A DNA stretch of 64,000 bases from Domibacillus enclensis (GTDB taxonomy: Bacteria > Bacillota > Bacilli > Bacillales > Domibacillaceae). The stretch is taken from positions 1 to 64,000 of the forward strand of contig NZ_FTLX01000010.1 of assembly GCF_900156125.1 (NCBI RefSeq). The letters run 5' to 3'. Below are positions 1 to 7,526 of the stretch, piece after piece (the stretch's first letter is position 1; each line of letters starts with the position of its first letter). Position numbers and translations under genes: made by a program. Under the pieces are notes generated by a model. That model saw nothing but the letters and a program-made list of their open reading frames with translations. It did no database searches and was not told the DNA's origin.

Positions 1-96
1 GTCACACCCGTTCCCATCCCGAACACGGCAGTTAAGCTCTTCAGCGCCGATGGTAGTTGGGGGTCTCCCCCTGTGAGAGCAGGACGCCGCCTGGCA
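1..96 (+). rRNA. rrf: 5S ribosomal RNA, 3' part
   Basis: The window opens inside a 5S rRNA. The sequence carries the conserved CCCATCCCGAACACGG and GATGGTAGTTGGGGG blocks and ends in the usual GCCGCCTGGCA. Roughly the first 20 nt of the gene are outside the window. It is followed directly by a strong terminator, so it is probably the last gene of an rRNA operon entering from the left edge. Confidence 0.95.
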
Positions 97-101
97 ATGA
101 C

Positions 102-133
102 AAGACAACTTGAGAAATCAAGTTGTCTTTTTT
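102..133 (+). terminator. Intrinsic terminator of the rRNA operon
   Basis: A perfect 12-bp stem (AAGACAACTTGA at 102-113 with TCAAGTTGTCTT at 118-129) closes a GAAA tetraloop. It is followed by a T-run. It lies 6 nt after the 5S rRNA and ends that transcript. Confidence 0.9.
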
Positions 134-173
134 GTTGTATTAAAAAACGTATCTTTAACAAGTTTCCGGTGCG

Positions 174-914
174 TTAATGTGAGGGAAGATGCCTCATAAT
201 AAAATCTAATGTGTCGTCAATGATCAGCTGCTGGTCATTATCAAGAGTTGCCACGTGGTAACTATCCTTCAACTGGCGTACTTCCTTTGATTGTGAACTA
301 ATTTCATTAAAAACGATTTGAGCATTATCTGCTGGAACGACGTGATCCTCAGGAGAAACGAAAATGAGTGCCGGGCAAGTGACTTTGGGTAAGTTTGCTC
401 TTACCTTGTCCATAAGAGTCAATGCTTCTTTTACAGATCGAACAGGCGTCTTTTCATAAGCCAGTTCTGTTACCCCGGGCTTTTTAATATCGGAGCCAAT
501 AGCATCTGAAAATCGAGCTTCATTTTGTCCATCTATTTCGCGTACGTGTTCCATTGCGGGGATGTTAATACCAGGGTTAATAACAGAAATGCCGCGGATT
601 TCCGGGTGGTGTTCAGCCATATACAGTGCAAGGGAACCGCCCATTGACAAGCCGATTACAAAAATTGTATCACATCTTTGTTTCAGCCATTCATAGCCTT
701 CTTCAATCGAGGAAATCCAATCCTGATAGTTTGTCTGCTCCAAGTCCTCGTAATGAGTGCCGTGGCCTTTAAGGCGAGGTCCACAAACGGTGTACCCTTC
801 AGATGCATAGGCTTCGCACAATGGACGCATGCTTTGTGTGGTCCCTGTAAAGCCGTGAGATACTAATAGTCCAACTGAATTGCCCTCCACGTAAAAAGGA
901 GCAGCACCTTCCAT
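174..914 (-). CDS. Monoacylglycerol lipase / carboxylesterase (alpha/beta hydrolase)
   Basis: A cytoplasmic serine hydrolase expected to cleave monoacylglycerols or short-chain esters. Visible motifs are the oxyanion-hole HGFTG near residue 20, the nucleophile elbow GLSMGG (Ser about 90), and C-terminal SPEDHVVP and SYHVATLD supplying Asp and His. At 246 aa it fits the Bacillus monoacylglycerol lipase/Est30 group. The start is odd. The only good ribosome binding site (GGAGG, then 9 nt) serves an ATG at 934, which is out of frame with this gene. The codons just upstream of 914 still read Y-P-V in the gene frame, as expected for the family N-terminus, but an in-frame TAA at 927-929 blocks extension. 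A one-base deletion between 934 and 923 would explain this. As it stands, translation from 914 has no obvious Shine-Dalgarno. Confidence 0.85.
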   Translation of the reverse strand: MEGAAPFYVEGNSVGLLVSHGFTGTTQSMRPLCEAYASEGYTVCGPRLKGHGTHYEDLEQTNYQDWISSIEEGYEWLKQRCDTIFVIGLSMGGSLALYMAEHHPEIRGISVINPGINIPAMEHVREIDGQNEARFSDAIGSDIKKPGVTELAYEKTPVRSVKEALTLMDKVRANLPKVTCPALIFVSPEDHVVPADNAQIVFNEISSQSKEVRQLKDSYHVATLDNDQQLIIDDTLDFIMRHLPSH

Positions 915-1049
915 AACCGGGTATGATTAGACATGTTTACATTCCTCCGTTTTCATTCGTTTTTTCGGAACCTTTTGCCTTGAAAATAAATGAGCTGTTT
1001 TGTTTTTATGTCGCATAGCTTAGCTATTTATTATCAAAGCCTTCTTATG

Positions 1050-1125
1050 AAAAAAGAGCCCACCTAATAAGATCGCTGTGATCTTAATAAAGTGAGCTCG
1101 GTTCTCTGCCTCGTATATGAACTTA
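1050..1125 (-). ncRNA. Candidate short RNA or attenuated leader under catabolite control
   Basis: On the minus strand a good promoter (next entry) predicts a start near 1125. About 70-75 nt later there is a strong intrinsic terminator, with no start codon or ribosome binding site in between. The transcript would therefore be a short non-coding RNA, or an early-terminated leader of the lipase gene, whose coding region begins 190 nt downstream on the same strand. The sequence alone cannot separate these two readings. Confidence 0.45.
1053..1099 (-). terminator. Strong intrinsic terminator upstream of the lipase gene
   Basis: On the minus strand, arms GAGCTCACTTTATTAAGATC and GATCTTATTAGGTGGGCTC form a long stem with a few wobbles and mismatches around a 5-nt loop. 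A run of six T follows. It sits in the leader of the lipase gene, not after a coding region, so it ends a short RNA or acts as an attenuator. Confidence 0.75.
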
Positions 1126-1131
1126 ATTCTA

Positions 1132-1160
1132 AATATACCACTTATTGAAAGCGTTATCAA
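1132..1160 (-). promoter_or_regulatory. Sigma-A promoter with overlapping cre (CcpA) site
   Basis: On the minus strand, -35 TTGATA (1160-1155), a 17-nt spacer and -10 TATATT (1137-1132) with an extended TGG just upstream form a good promoter. A catabolite responsive element, TGATAACGCTTTCA (1159-1146), matches the CcpA consensus and covers the -35 box. That position normally gives repression in rich carbon sources. Confidence 0.65.
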
Positions 1161-1348
1161 TAATCATTGAGGGGAAATTGGTCAAGGCAAGAGAGTTCAG
1201 ACCATTAATGCACTAGGCCATATAAAAGGTTAATAAAGCAACAATAAACAGTTTAGGACAAAGCGGTGCTGCTTTTCCTTCTGTCCCATGCTTTGCTGCG
1301 TTTAAAGGCTGGGTGTAGTGGAAAACTCTTTAAGAGAGGAGAGACAGT

Positions 1349-2065
1349 ATGGTTGGGTTAAGTTTAGTGTTTGCAATTGGTTTTGCGGTCATTCATTATT
1401 CGGCAAAGTATATGTCCTTTTTAAGTCGGGGACCGAGGAGCCGGTTTTTATCCTTTGCAGGAGGCATTGCTGTTTCTTACGTATTTGTTCATCTACTGCC
1501 AGACTTGAACGCGCATCAGGACGTATTAGAAAAAGCAGAAAATGGTGTCCTCCGCTTTGTGGAAAATCATGCGTACTTGATGGCGCTGTTTGGGCTGGCT
1601 TTTTTTTATGGGCTTGAAAGCAGAGTGACGAATAGGACGAAGAAAGTACAGTCGCATGCGGGCTCAGGTATCTTTTGGATTCATATTGGTACATTCTTTT
1701 TCTACAACATGCTCATTGGCTATCTGCTTATTCAGGAAGAGTTTGAACACGTGAAGGAAATGGTTTTTTATTTTTTGGCGTTATCTGTGCATTTCATCAC
1801 AGTGGACCAAAGCATGAGAGAAACACACCAGCGCGTGTATGATCAGTACGGGCGGTGGCTGCTGACTTTTGCCGTACTGTTAGGCTGGTTAATTGGTGCT
1901 TTTTCACAGCTAGAAGAAGCGGTTATTTCTACGATGTTCGCTTTTTTATCAGGCGCTCTTATATTGAACGTTTTAAAAGAGGAGTTGCCGGAAGAAAGTG
2001 ACAGCAGTTTCACAGCTTTTGCAACGGGATTAACGGTTTATTCTATCTTGCTTTTAGTTGCATGA
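1349..2065 (+). CDS. Polytopic membrane protein, ZIP-like motif
   Basis: A 238-aa integral membrane protein with about seven hydrophobic segments. I do not recognise it as a named family member. The stretch AGGIAVSYVFVHLLPDL near residues 37-55 resembles the metal-site helix of ZIP-type transporters (small residues, then an H-L-L-P motif), but the other ZIP histidines are not evident. GAGAGGAGAGACAGT precedes the ATG and provides a ribosome binding site. The gene stands alone; the next gene starts 80 nt downstream on the same strand. Function unknown; metal or ion transport is only a suggestion. Confidence 0.75.
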   Translation: MVGLSLVFAIGFAVIHYSAKYMSFLSRGPRSRFLSFAGGIAVSYVFVHLLPDLNAHQDVLEKAENGVLRFVENHAYLMALFGLAFFYGLESRVTNRTKKVQSHAGSGIFWIHIGTFFFYNMLIGYLLIQEEFEHVKEMVFYFLALSVHFITVDQSMRETHQRVYDQYGRWLLTFAVLLGWLIGAFSQLEEAVISTMFAFLSGALILNVLKEELPEESDSSFTAFATGLTVYSILLLVA

Positions 2066-2145
2066 ACCATGCGTTTGAGATTCCGTGAGAATAAAAAGAG
2101 AACGCCAGGGGCATGATAAAGAAAAAGAAAAGTGGGATGAGGTAC

Positions 2146-3234
2146 ATGCCAAGGGTTGTTTCTGTAAGTACGTTTCACCCTCCAAATGTTATTGAGCAGG
2201 AGCAGACAGCGGACTTTGCGCGAAATGTATTTAAAGGTCATTTTCAAGATATTGAAAGGCTAATAACGGTTTTTCAAAATGGGCAGATTGAAAAGCGTCA
2301 TTTTACCATGCCGCTGGATTGGTTTGAAAAAGATCACGGCCTGCAGGAGCGAAATGATCTATATATTGAAAAAGCGGTTGATTACGGAGCAGAAGTGATT
2401 TCGAGGTGTTTGAAAGACGAAACGTATTTAATAGAGCCGCAGCGAGCTGAAGACATCGAAGCGATTTTTTTTATTTCAAGCTCTGGGATGGCGACACCAA
2501 GTATTGAAGCCAGAATCATGAATCGTCTGCCGTTTTCGGACCGGACGAAGCGAATACCGATTTGGGGATTGGGCTGTGCGGGCGGGGCAGCTGGTGTTAG
2601 CCGTGCTTATGAATATTGTTTGGCTTTTCCTGAGGCCAGGGTTCTCGTTTTATCCGTTGAGTTATGCAGCTTAACGTTTCAGCGAAAGGACCATTCAAAG
2701 AGTAATTTAATTGGTACATCGCTTTTTGCGGATGGGGCTGCTTGTGTATTAATGGCTGGCGACAAAGCATCCGTTAAAACCAACAGACCTGTTCCTTCTG
2801 TAGTAAAAACAGAATCAAAGCTGCTTCCGGACTCTGAGGATGTGACGGGGTGGGAAATAAAAGATGAGGGGCTTCATGTTGTCTTCTCTCGCGACATCCC
2901 GAGTATCATTCGCAGCTGGCTCGGGCCGTTTGTGAGTGCCTTTTTGCTGGAACAAGGGCTGTCCATTGAACACATCGCTCATTTTGTGGCGCACCCTGGA
3001 GGGAAAAAGGTGCTTGATGCGTACGAGGATACACTGCATCTTTCGGAGAAGAAAACAGCTCACTCCCGAGACGTTCTTTCGCAATTTGGCAACATGTCTT
3101 CGCCGACAGTTCTGTATGTCCTTGATCGTTTTATGAAGGGGGACGTAAAAAGCGGGGACTACGGCTTAATGGCTGCCCTGGGTCCGGGGTTTTCTGGTGA
3201 ATTACTGCTGCTTCAGTGGGGGGACACTGTATGA
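2146..3234 (+). CDS. bpsA: Type III polyketide synthase (alkylpyrone synthase)
   Basis: A chalcone-synthase-fold enzyme that condenses long-chain acyl-CoA with malonyl-CoA to alkylpyrones. The active-site Cys lies in GLGCAGGAAG, the His in FVAHPGG, and the Asn region in FGNMSSPT, which is the expected Cys-His-Asn triad. Length from this start is about 362 aa, normal for the family. I chose ATG 2146, which gives the family-like N-terminus MPRVVSVSTFHPP and follows GGGATGAGG; an in-frame ATG at 2113 is possible. The next gene overlaps by 4 nt and encodes the methyltransferase found with this enzyme in Bacillus subtilis, so the pair should make methylated alkylpyrones. Confidence 0.9.
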   Translation: MPRVVSVSTFHPPNVIEQEQTADFARNVFKGHFQDIERLITVFQNGQIEKRHFTMPLDWFEKDHGLQERNDLYIEKAVDYGAEVISRCLKDETYLIEPQRAEDIEAIFFISSSGMATPSIEARIMNRLPFSDRTKRIPIWGLGCAGGAAGVSRAYEYCLAFPEARVLVLSVELCSLTFQRKDHSKSNLIGTSLFADGAACVLMAGDKASVKTNRPVPSVVKTESKLLPDSEDVTGWEIKDEGLHVVFSRDIPSIIRSWLGPFVSAFLLEQGLSIEHIAHFVAHPGGKKVLDAYEDTLHLSEKKTAHSRDVLSQFGNMSSPTVLYVLDRFMKGDVKSGDYGLMAALGPGFSGELLLLQWGDTV

Positions 3235-3758
3235 ATTATTTATTTTGGGTATTTATCTTATTCGTCGTTGCGCAGCGTATGCTGGAACTGGGAATCGCAA
3301 AGCGGAATGAAAAGCGGATGATTGAACGAGGCGGCTATGAAGCGGGTATGCGCCATTACCCGTTCATGATTGCCCTTCACACCAGTTTTTTCATCAGCTG
3401 CATCATTGAAGTTGAATTTTTGGATAAAACATTAAGTGTAGACTGGCCGTTATGGCTGGGATTGTTCTTGCTGACCCAACTGGGGAGAGTGTGGACTCTT
3501 TATTCGCTTGGTTCGTTTTGGAATACGAAAATTATCGTCCTGCCCGGTGCGAATGTCGTGAGGAAGGGTCCTTACCGCTGGTTCCGCCATCCGAATTACA
3601 TCATCGTCACACTGGAGTTTGTCGTTATTCCCTTTCTTTTTCAAGCATATTACACAGCGGCTCTGTTCTCTATGCTAAATGCTGTCATGCTCTCCGTCCG
3701 AATTGCCGCAGAAGAGCAGGCATTAATGGAGGTAACAGATTTCAAGAAGGGAAATTAA
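3231..3758 (+). CDS. bpsB: Isoprenylcysteine carboxyl methyltransferase family protein
   Basis: A membrane methyltransferase of the ICMT family (about 175 aa, four to five membrane spans). The signature GPYRWFRHPNYI binds S-adenosylmethionine, and the C-terminal E-E-Q-A-L segment is also typical. In B. subtilis the partner of BpsA O-methylates alkylpyrones to their ethers. ATG 3231 overlaps the bpsA stop (ATGA) and follows a GGGGGG ribosome binding site at 7-nt spacing, so the two genes are translationally coupled. Confidence 0.88.
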   Translation: MNYLFWVFILFVVAQRMLELGIAKRNEKRMIERGGYEAGMRHYPFMIALHTSFFISCIIEVEFLDKTLSVDWPLWLGLFLLTQLGRVWTLYSLGSFWNTKIIVLPGANVVRKGPYRWFRHPNYIIVTLEFVVIPFLFQAYYTAALFSMLNAVMLSVRIAAEEQALMEVTDFKKGN

Positions 3759-3798
3759 GGTTGTATTGATAGAAGGCGCTGAACGACAAAACAGATCG

Positions 3799-5685
3799 TT
3801 AATCAGCGCCTCCGCCACCACCGTCGCCACCACTATCTCCTCCACCACTGTCACCGAAGTAGCCCCCGCCTCCGTCAGAAGAAGAGCTTCCGGGCGGAGT
3901 GCTCCATTTCCATGTTTGGGTCATATATTGAATGGGTTCCTGTTCTGTCAGCAATAAATAGGTGAATGGTGCTGCCGCGGCTAGCGATGAATCAACCGTT
4001 CCTTTCGCATCTGCACGTTTAGTACGCAGCAAAATAGAGCGGACCGTCCATTTATCTGAAAGGTTGTCTGTTCTTTTTGCCACCTTTTTGAACGCGTATA
4101 TGTCTGCTTTGGTCACAGCTGCTTCATTCGAGAGCAAAAAGCGAGGCGTCAAAGTGTAAAGCAAGGCACTGGTCAAAATAAATGAAAGAAGCCAAATAGC
4201 AGAATCAGTATCATACAGCATGGCTACAGCCGTTAGTGAAGTCGTGTAGAAAAGAATAGCTGGCCAGCGTTTTTTCGGTTTACGCCAAATAAGAAGCAGC
4301 AGCAAAAAGCCAATTACGCCGTACAGCATGCTCGCCGAAGCGCCCAAAGAATCGATCGTATACGCATATAAAATAAATGAATACACCGAAAGCAGCATGG
4401 AAATTTTCAAGCAAGATGGAATGCTGTTGCTGAAAAAGCCTTCCTTTTTCATTTCCTTCACCACGCAGTCTGTCCATTCATTCTGCTGGTCCTGGTAATG
4501 ACGCACTTTGCTGGACAAGTTCACTCCTTTTTTTTCTTTTTTTTCAAGTTTTGTTAAGCCTGCAATGTCATGAAGGGTGAAGGTGTTTCTATTTTTAAAA
4601 AGCATCTTTATCAGTTGTTGATCACAAGTCACAGCGTGTTTATGGTTTCCTTTCAATGTGAAGCGGAGTGTTTGATTCGGTGCATCAGGGTCCTTCTGGA
4701 ATCGTCCTTTGGATGGTACGACCTGTGCATCGGCCATTCCCTTCTCCACCAGTGAGTACAGACCTGCTAAAAGTGCATATTCATCGGGGCTTCCGTTACG
4801 GTCGATCATATACAACGTGAGCGGATTCTGATGCAGCACGGAATTGGAATCGCCTGAGCCGCCACGGAAACGAAGCAAGAAGACGACAAGAATGCCCAGT
4901 GATAAAGCACCTGACAGAACCTTTAAAATGGTTTCGAGCTTTTGTTTTTGTTCTTCTTTTTGGTAAAAAGATTGAGCGAGCTGATTCTCTTGTTCCACTG
5001 CTTCCATCATTGTAACAGGCGCTTTGGTTGTTGGTTGTGATGACGCCATAACGGAGGAGGGGAAAAGCACGCGTACTTCAGTTAATGAATACAGAGGTGA
5101 TTTTGGCGTCGTAAAGCGGACTACTTCAGCACCTTTTTCTGATACGCTGCCAAGACGGTCATGCATAAAGGCATAATATTGGGATGGTTTTATAGCCTCC
5201 GGGAATACGACATCGATTGTCACGTTTTCAAGCGTCTTATCATGGTTTTCATCTGTACCAAAAAAAGGGATCGCTACATCGCTATATGTATCGTAAGTTT
5301 GAACGCTATTTAAAAGCTCGTATGTAAAAAAAATAGCCTTTCGTTCATCTTTTGAAGCGAGTTCGGCACTGTAACGGTTTTCTTTTTGAGTGACGGGCAG
5401 TGGCTGTAACTCACGCTCTGTTATGAAGCCAGGCTCTGCTGAAGAATCGAGTAGTTCGTAAGCTTCAAACTTTTGTACTCCGTCGTGTCCTTCAGTATGA
5501 ACAGAGCGAAAAACATGATCATACGTTCCGCTGAAAGTATAATGAAAAACTTCATTGACGAGTACGTTTCCGTTCGTTTGAACCCAGGCACGAATATGAA
5601 CCTCATCAATCGAATAAGAACGGGCATAGCTGGGTGTCGCAAATGAAAACAAAAAAAGAGTGAATAAAAGCAGTGATTTTTTCAA
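3799..5685 (-). CDS. DUF2207 domain membrane protein
   Basis: A protein of about 628 aa with an N-terminal signal peptide (KKSLLLFTLFLFSFATPSYA), an extracellular beta-rich DUF2207 domain, a membrane helix near residue 265, a cytoplasmic stretch, and further helices around 430-500. It ends in a very Gly/Asp/Ser-rich tail (GGGGYFGDSGGGDSGG...). The family is widespread in Firmicutes and has no firm function. I chose TTG 5685, which is 8 nt after AAAGGAGG; a GTG at 5694 overlaps the ribosome binding site itself. It is convergent with bpsB, and the 3' ends share an inverted repeat (GGCGCTGA at 3774 and TCAGCGCC at 3802) that lacks a long T-run. Confidence 0.85.
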   Translation of the reverse strand: MKKSLLLFTLFLFSFATPSYARSYSIDEVHIRAWVQTNGNVLVNEVFHYTFSGTYDHVFRSVHTEGHDGVQKFEAYELLDSSAEPGFITERELQPLPVTQKENRYSAELASKDERKAIFFTYELLNSVQTYDTYSDVAIPFFGTDENHDKTLENVTIDVVFPEAIKPSQYYAFMHDRLGSVSEKGAEVVRFTTPKSPLYSLTEVRVLFPSSVMASSQPTTKAPVTMMEAVEQENQLAQSFYQKEEQKQKLETILKVLSGALSLGILVVFLLRFRGGSGDSNSVLHQNPLTLYMIDRNGSPDEYALLAGLYSLVEKGMADAQVVPSKGRFQKDPDAPNQTLRFTLKGNHKHAVTCDQQLIKMLFKNRNTFTLHDIAGLTKLEKKEKKGVNLSSKVRHYQDQQNEWTDCVVKEMKKEGFFSNSIPSCLKISMLLSVYSFILYAYTIDSLGASASMLYGVIGFLLLLLIWRKPKKRWPAILFYTTSLTAVAMLYDTDSAIWLLSFILTSALLYTLTPRFLLSNEAAVTKADIYAFKKVAKRTDNLSDKWTVRSILLRTKRADAKGTVDSSLAAAAPFTYLLLTEQEPIQYMTQTWKWSTPPGSSSSDGGGGYFGDSGGGDSGGDGGGGGAD

Positions 5686-5769
5686 AGCGGGCACCTCCTT
5701 TTTTATCCATACGATTGATAAAAAAGAAAAGATTCAACAGGAAGAAAAATAATGCAAAAGACCCGCCAC

Positions 5770-6471
5770 TTAACGAATCGTGGCGAGTCTTTCGTATACT
5801 TGAGACAGGGTCGTGATCCCCATTTTCTGCAATTTTTCTACATACACTGCCCAGAGAGCGGCGGTTAAGCGGGCATCGCCCAGTGCATGATGCCGGCCTG
5901 TAACGGCAATCTGGTTATGCTCGCAGCAATCCTCAAGACGTACGTGAGGGTTGTCCGGCTCGGCAATTCTGTACATAAATGATGTGTCAATCAGCCGGTG
6001 TGAAAAGGGCGTTCGGAAGTATTTACGGCTTGCGTGTGTCATAAACGCTTTTTCATGGCTGGCATGGTGTGCAACAAGCGGAGAGGCTCCGCTGAATTTA
6101 AAAAACTGCTCCAGTACGTCAGCGGGCTCAGGTGCACTCATTAATTCTGACTCATCCAGCCCGGTCAAGTCTTTAACCAGAGGCGGAATTTCATCGGTAA
6201 AGCGAACGGGGGAATAGTATTCATCCTCTACGTGTCGGCCGGTTACTTTGACAGCGCCGATGGATAAAATTTGATCGCCTTTATCCGGATGGAAGCCTGT
6301 TGTTTCCAAGTCGAATACAATCACCTGTAATTCGTTAAGCGGGATAGAGGTGGTCTGCTTTGTTTTTAAATCCCGCTGAAGGCTGCGCATAAAGGCCATA
6401 TCATGACGACCGCCTTGAAGACCTGTAAACCGGTTGCCGCTTAAGTTTTTCATAAAATCGTTAAAGCCCAT
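5770..6471 (-). CDS. DnaQ-like 3'-5' exonuclease
   Basis: A DEDDh-type exonuclease resembling the DNA polymerase III epsilon chain. ExoI is FDLETTGFHP, ExoII lies in LVAHHASHEKAF and ExoIII in HHALGDARLTA, so all catalytic acids and the His are present. It is 233 aa; the first 45 residues are an extension before the nuclease domain. It lies 6 nt downstream of the DUF294 gene, and the pair is probably one operon. It is more likely a repair or signalling nuclease than the replicase proofreader, which is fused in PolC in these bacteria. Confidence 0.88.
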   Translation of the reverse strand: MGFNDFMKNLSGNRFTGLQGGRHDMAFMRSLQRDLKTKQTTSIPLNELQVIVFDLETTGFHPDKGDQILSIGAVKVTGRHVEDEYYSPVRFTDEIPPLVKDLTGLDESELMSAPEPADVLEQFFKFSGASPLVAHHASHEKAFMTHASRKYFRTPFSHRLIDTSFMYRIAEPDNPHVRLEDCCEHNQIAVTGRHHALGDARLTAALWAVYVEKLQKMGITTLSQVYERLATIR

Positions 6472-6477
6472 TGTGCA

Positions 6478-7458
6478 TCAACCCTTTGCTGTAAATCGCT
6501 GCACGTAATGATGAAGAGACTCGGCTGTTTTTAAAATATGACGCAATTCCTTTTTTCGCACCGGTCCGAGCGAGTCGATGTTGACATAATGGGAACTGTC
6601 ATAATCCGGTGCGTTTTTCAAGGCGCGGAGCCGAAAGTCCAGCAGCGTTCGAAAAGCTTCTTCATATTCATCAATTCGGCCGCTATGTGCCGCTGTATGC
6701 TTTAGTGCCTTCATCCGCATTAGCGTAGAGGAGGGCTCAATGCCTTCTTTGATCGCCAATACCCTTATCGCATTGACGTAAGGGAGGAAAGCAGATTGTT
6801 TTAAATTTAACGATCCGGAGTGAGGTCCGTTTTGTTCAGTGAAGATCTGGCCAAACAAGCCAACTGATTTCTTCATAAATTGAATGTTTTCAAAAAAACG
6901 CTTGAGTTTGTGCGGATCTTGTTTCAAAACGCTGCTTATTTGTTTCTTCAAAGCGGTAACGGGTAATTTTTCGCCGTGAATGACTCGCGCGTCGCAAATC
7001 ATATGAAGGGAACGAATGGTGTCTAACGTCTCGGCTTCCATCCAGGACGCTATCTGTTCCTTCCAGGCAGAGGCCGAGCGGCACCAGACGGGATTCGAGC
7101 TCATCACCTTTCCTTCACAATACGGATAGCCGGCTTCGTTTAACCCATCAGAGAACGTTTTTCCAAGATTGAGAAAATAGTCAGCGGCTTCCTCTGTATC
7201 TTCCTCAAAAACCATTCCATGATCCTGATCACTGATTGTTCCCTGTTCAAAACGCCCTGCACTGCCGAGCAAAAATAAAGTAAACGGGCAGGGGGGAGGA
7301 CCGAATTCGGCTTCATGCTGTTTGAATGCTGCATCGAATACCTGCTTCATAATATCGTCATGAAAGGCGTTCAGGCGCTGTGTAGAATGGAGATGCTGAT
7401 CCATCATGTCGTCTTTTTCCTGGCGGATGCCAGCGTAAGTCTGCTCACGCGTCGTCAT
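6478..7458 (-). CDS. DUF294 putative nucleotidyltransferase
   Basis: A 326-aa protein with the DUF294 nucleotidyltransferase signature LLGSAGRFEQGTISDQDHG around residues 64-83 (G-S-x-G-R-x-E-Q ... D-x-D/H), followed by an all-helical putative substrate-binding C-terminal domain. Homologues often carry CBS domains in front; this one does not. GGATGTGAAACC precedes ATG 7458. It is followed by the DnaQ-like nuclease with 6-nt spacing. The substrate is unknown. Pairing of a nucleotidyltransferase with an exonuclease suggests modification and turnover of a nucleic acid or nucleotide, but that is inference. Confidence 0.82.
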   Translation of the reverse strand: MTTREQTYAGIRQEKDDMMDQHLHSTQRLNAFHDDIMKQVFDAAFKQHEAEFGPPPCPFTLFLLGSAGRFEQGTISDQDHGMVFEEDTEEAADYFLNLGKTFSDGLNEAGYPYCEGKVMSSNPVWCRSASAWKEQIASWMEAETLDTIRSLHMICDARVIHGEKLPVTALKKQISSVLKQDPHKLKRFFENIQFMKKSVGLFGQIFTEQNGPHSGSLNLKQSAFLPYVNAIRVLAIKEGIEPSSTLMRMKALKHTAAHSGRIDEYEEAFRTLLDFRLRALKNAPDYDSSHYVNIDSLGPVRKKELRHILKTAESLHHYVQRFTAKG

Positions 7459-7480
7459 GGTTTCACATCCTTTTTAAACT

Positions 7481-7516
7481 AATAATACGCAAAGCGGGTG
7501 CGCTTTGCGTATTATT
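7481..7516 (-). terminator. Terminator-like perfect hairpin after amtB
   Basis: A perfect 16-bp inverted repeat (AATAATACGCAAAGCG at 7481-7496, loop GGTG, complement at 7501-7516) lies between the amtB stop and the start of the DUF294 gene. Its A/T-rich base gives a short U-rich tail. It probably separates amtB transcription from the downstream genes on the same strand. Confidence 0.65.
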
Positions 7517-7526
7517 TATGTTCATT

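Noticed and set aside
1050-1125. T-box or other known riboswitch before the lipase gene
   Set aside because: No T-box sequence or known aptamer core is seen; the space between promoter and terminator is only about 25 nt.
3774-3809. Bidirectional terminator between bpsB and the DUF2207 gene
   Set aside because: An inverted repeat is present, but neither side has a proper T-run, so I did not list it as a terminator.
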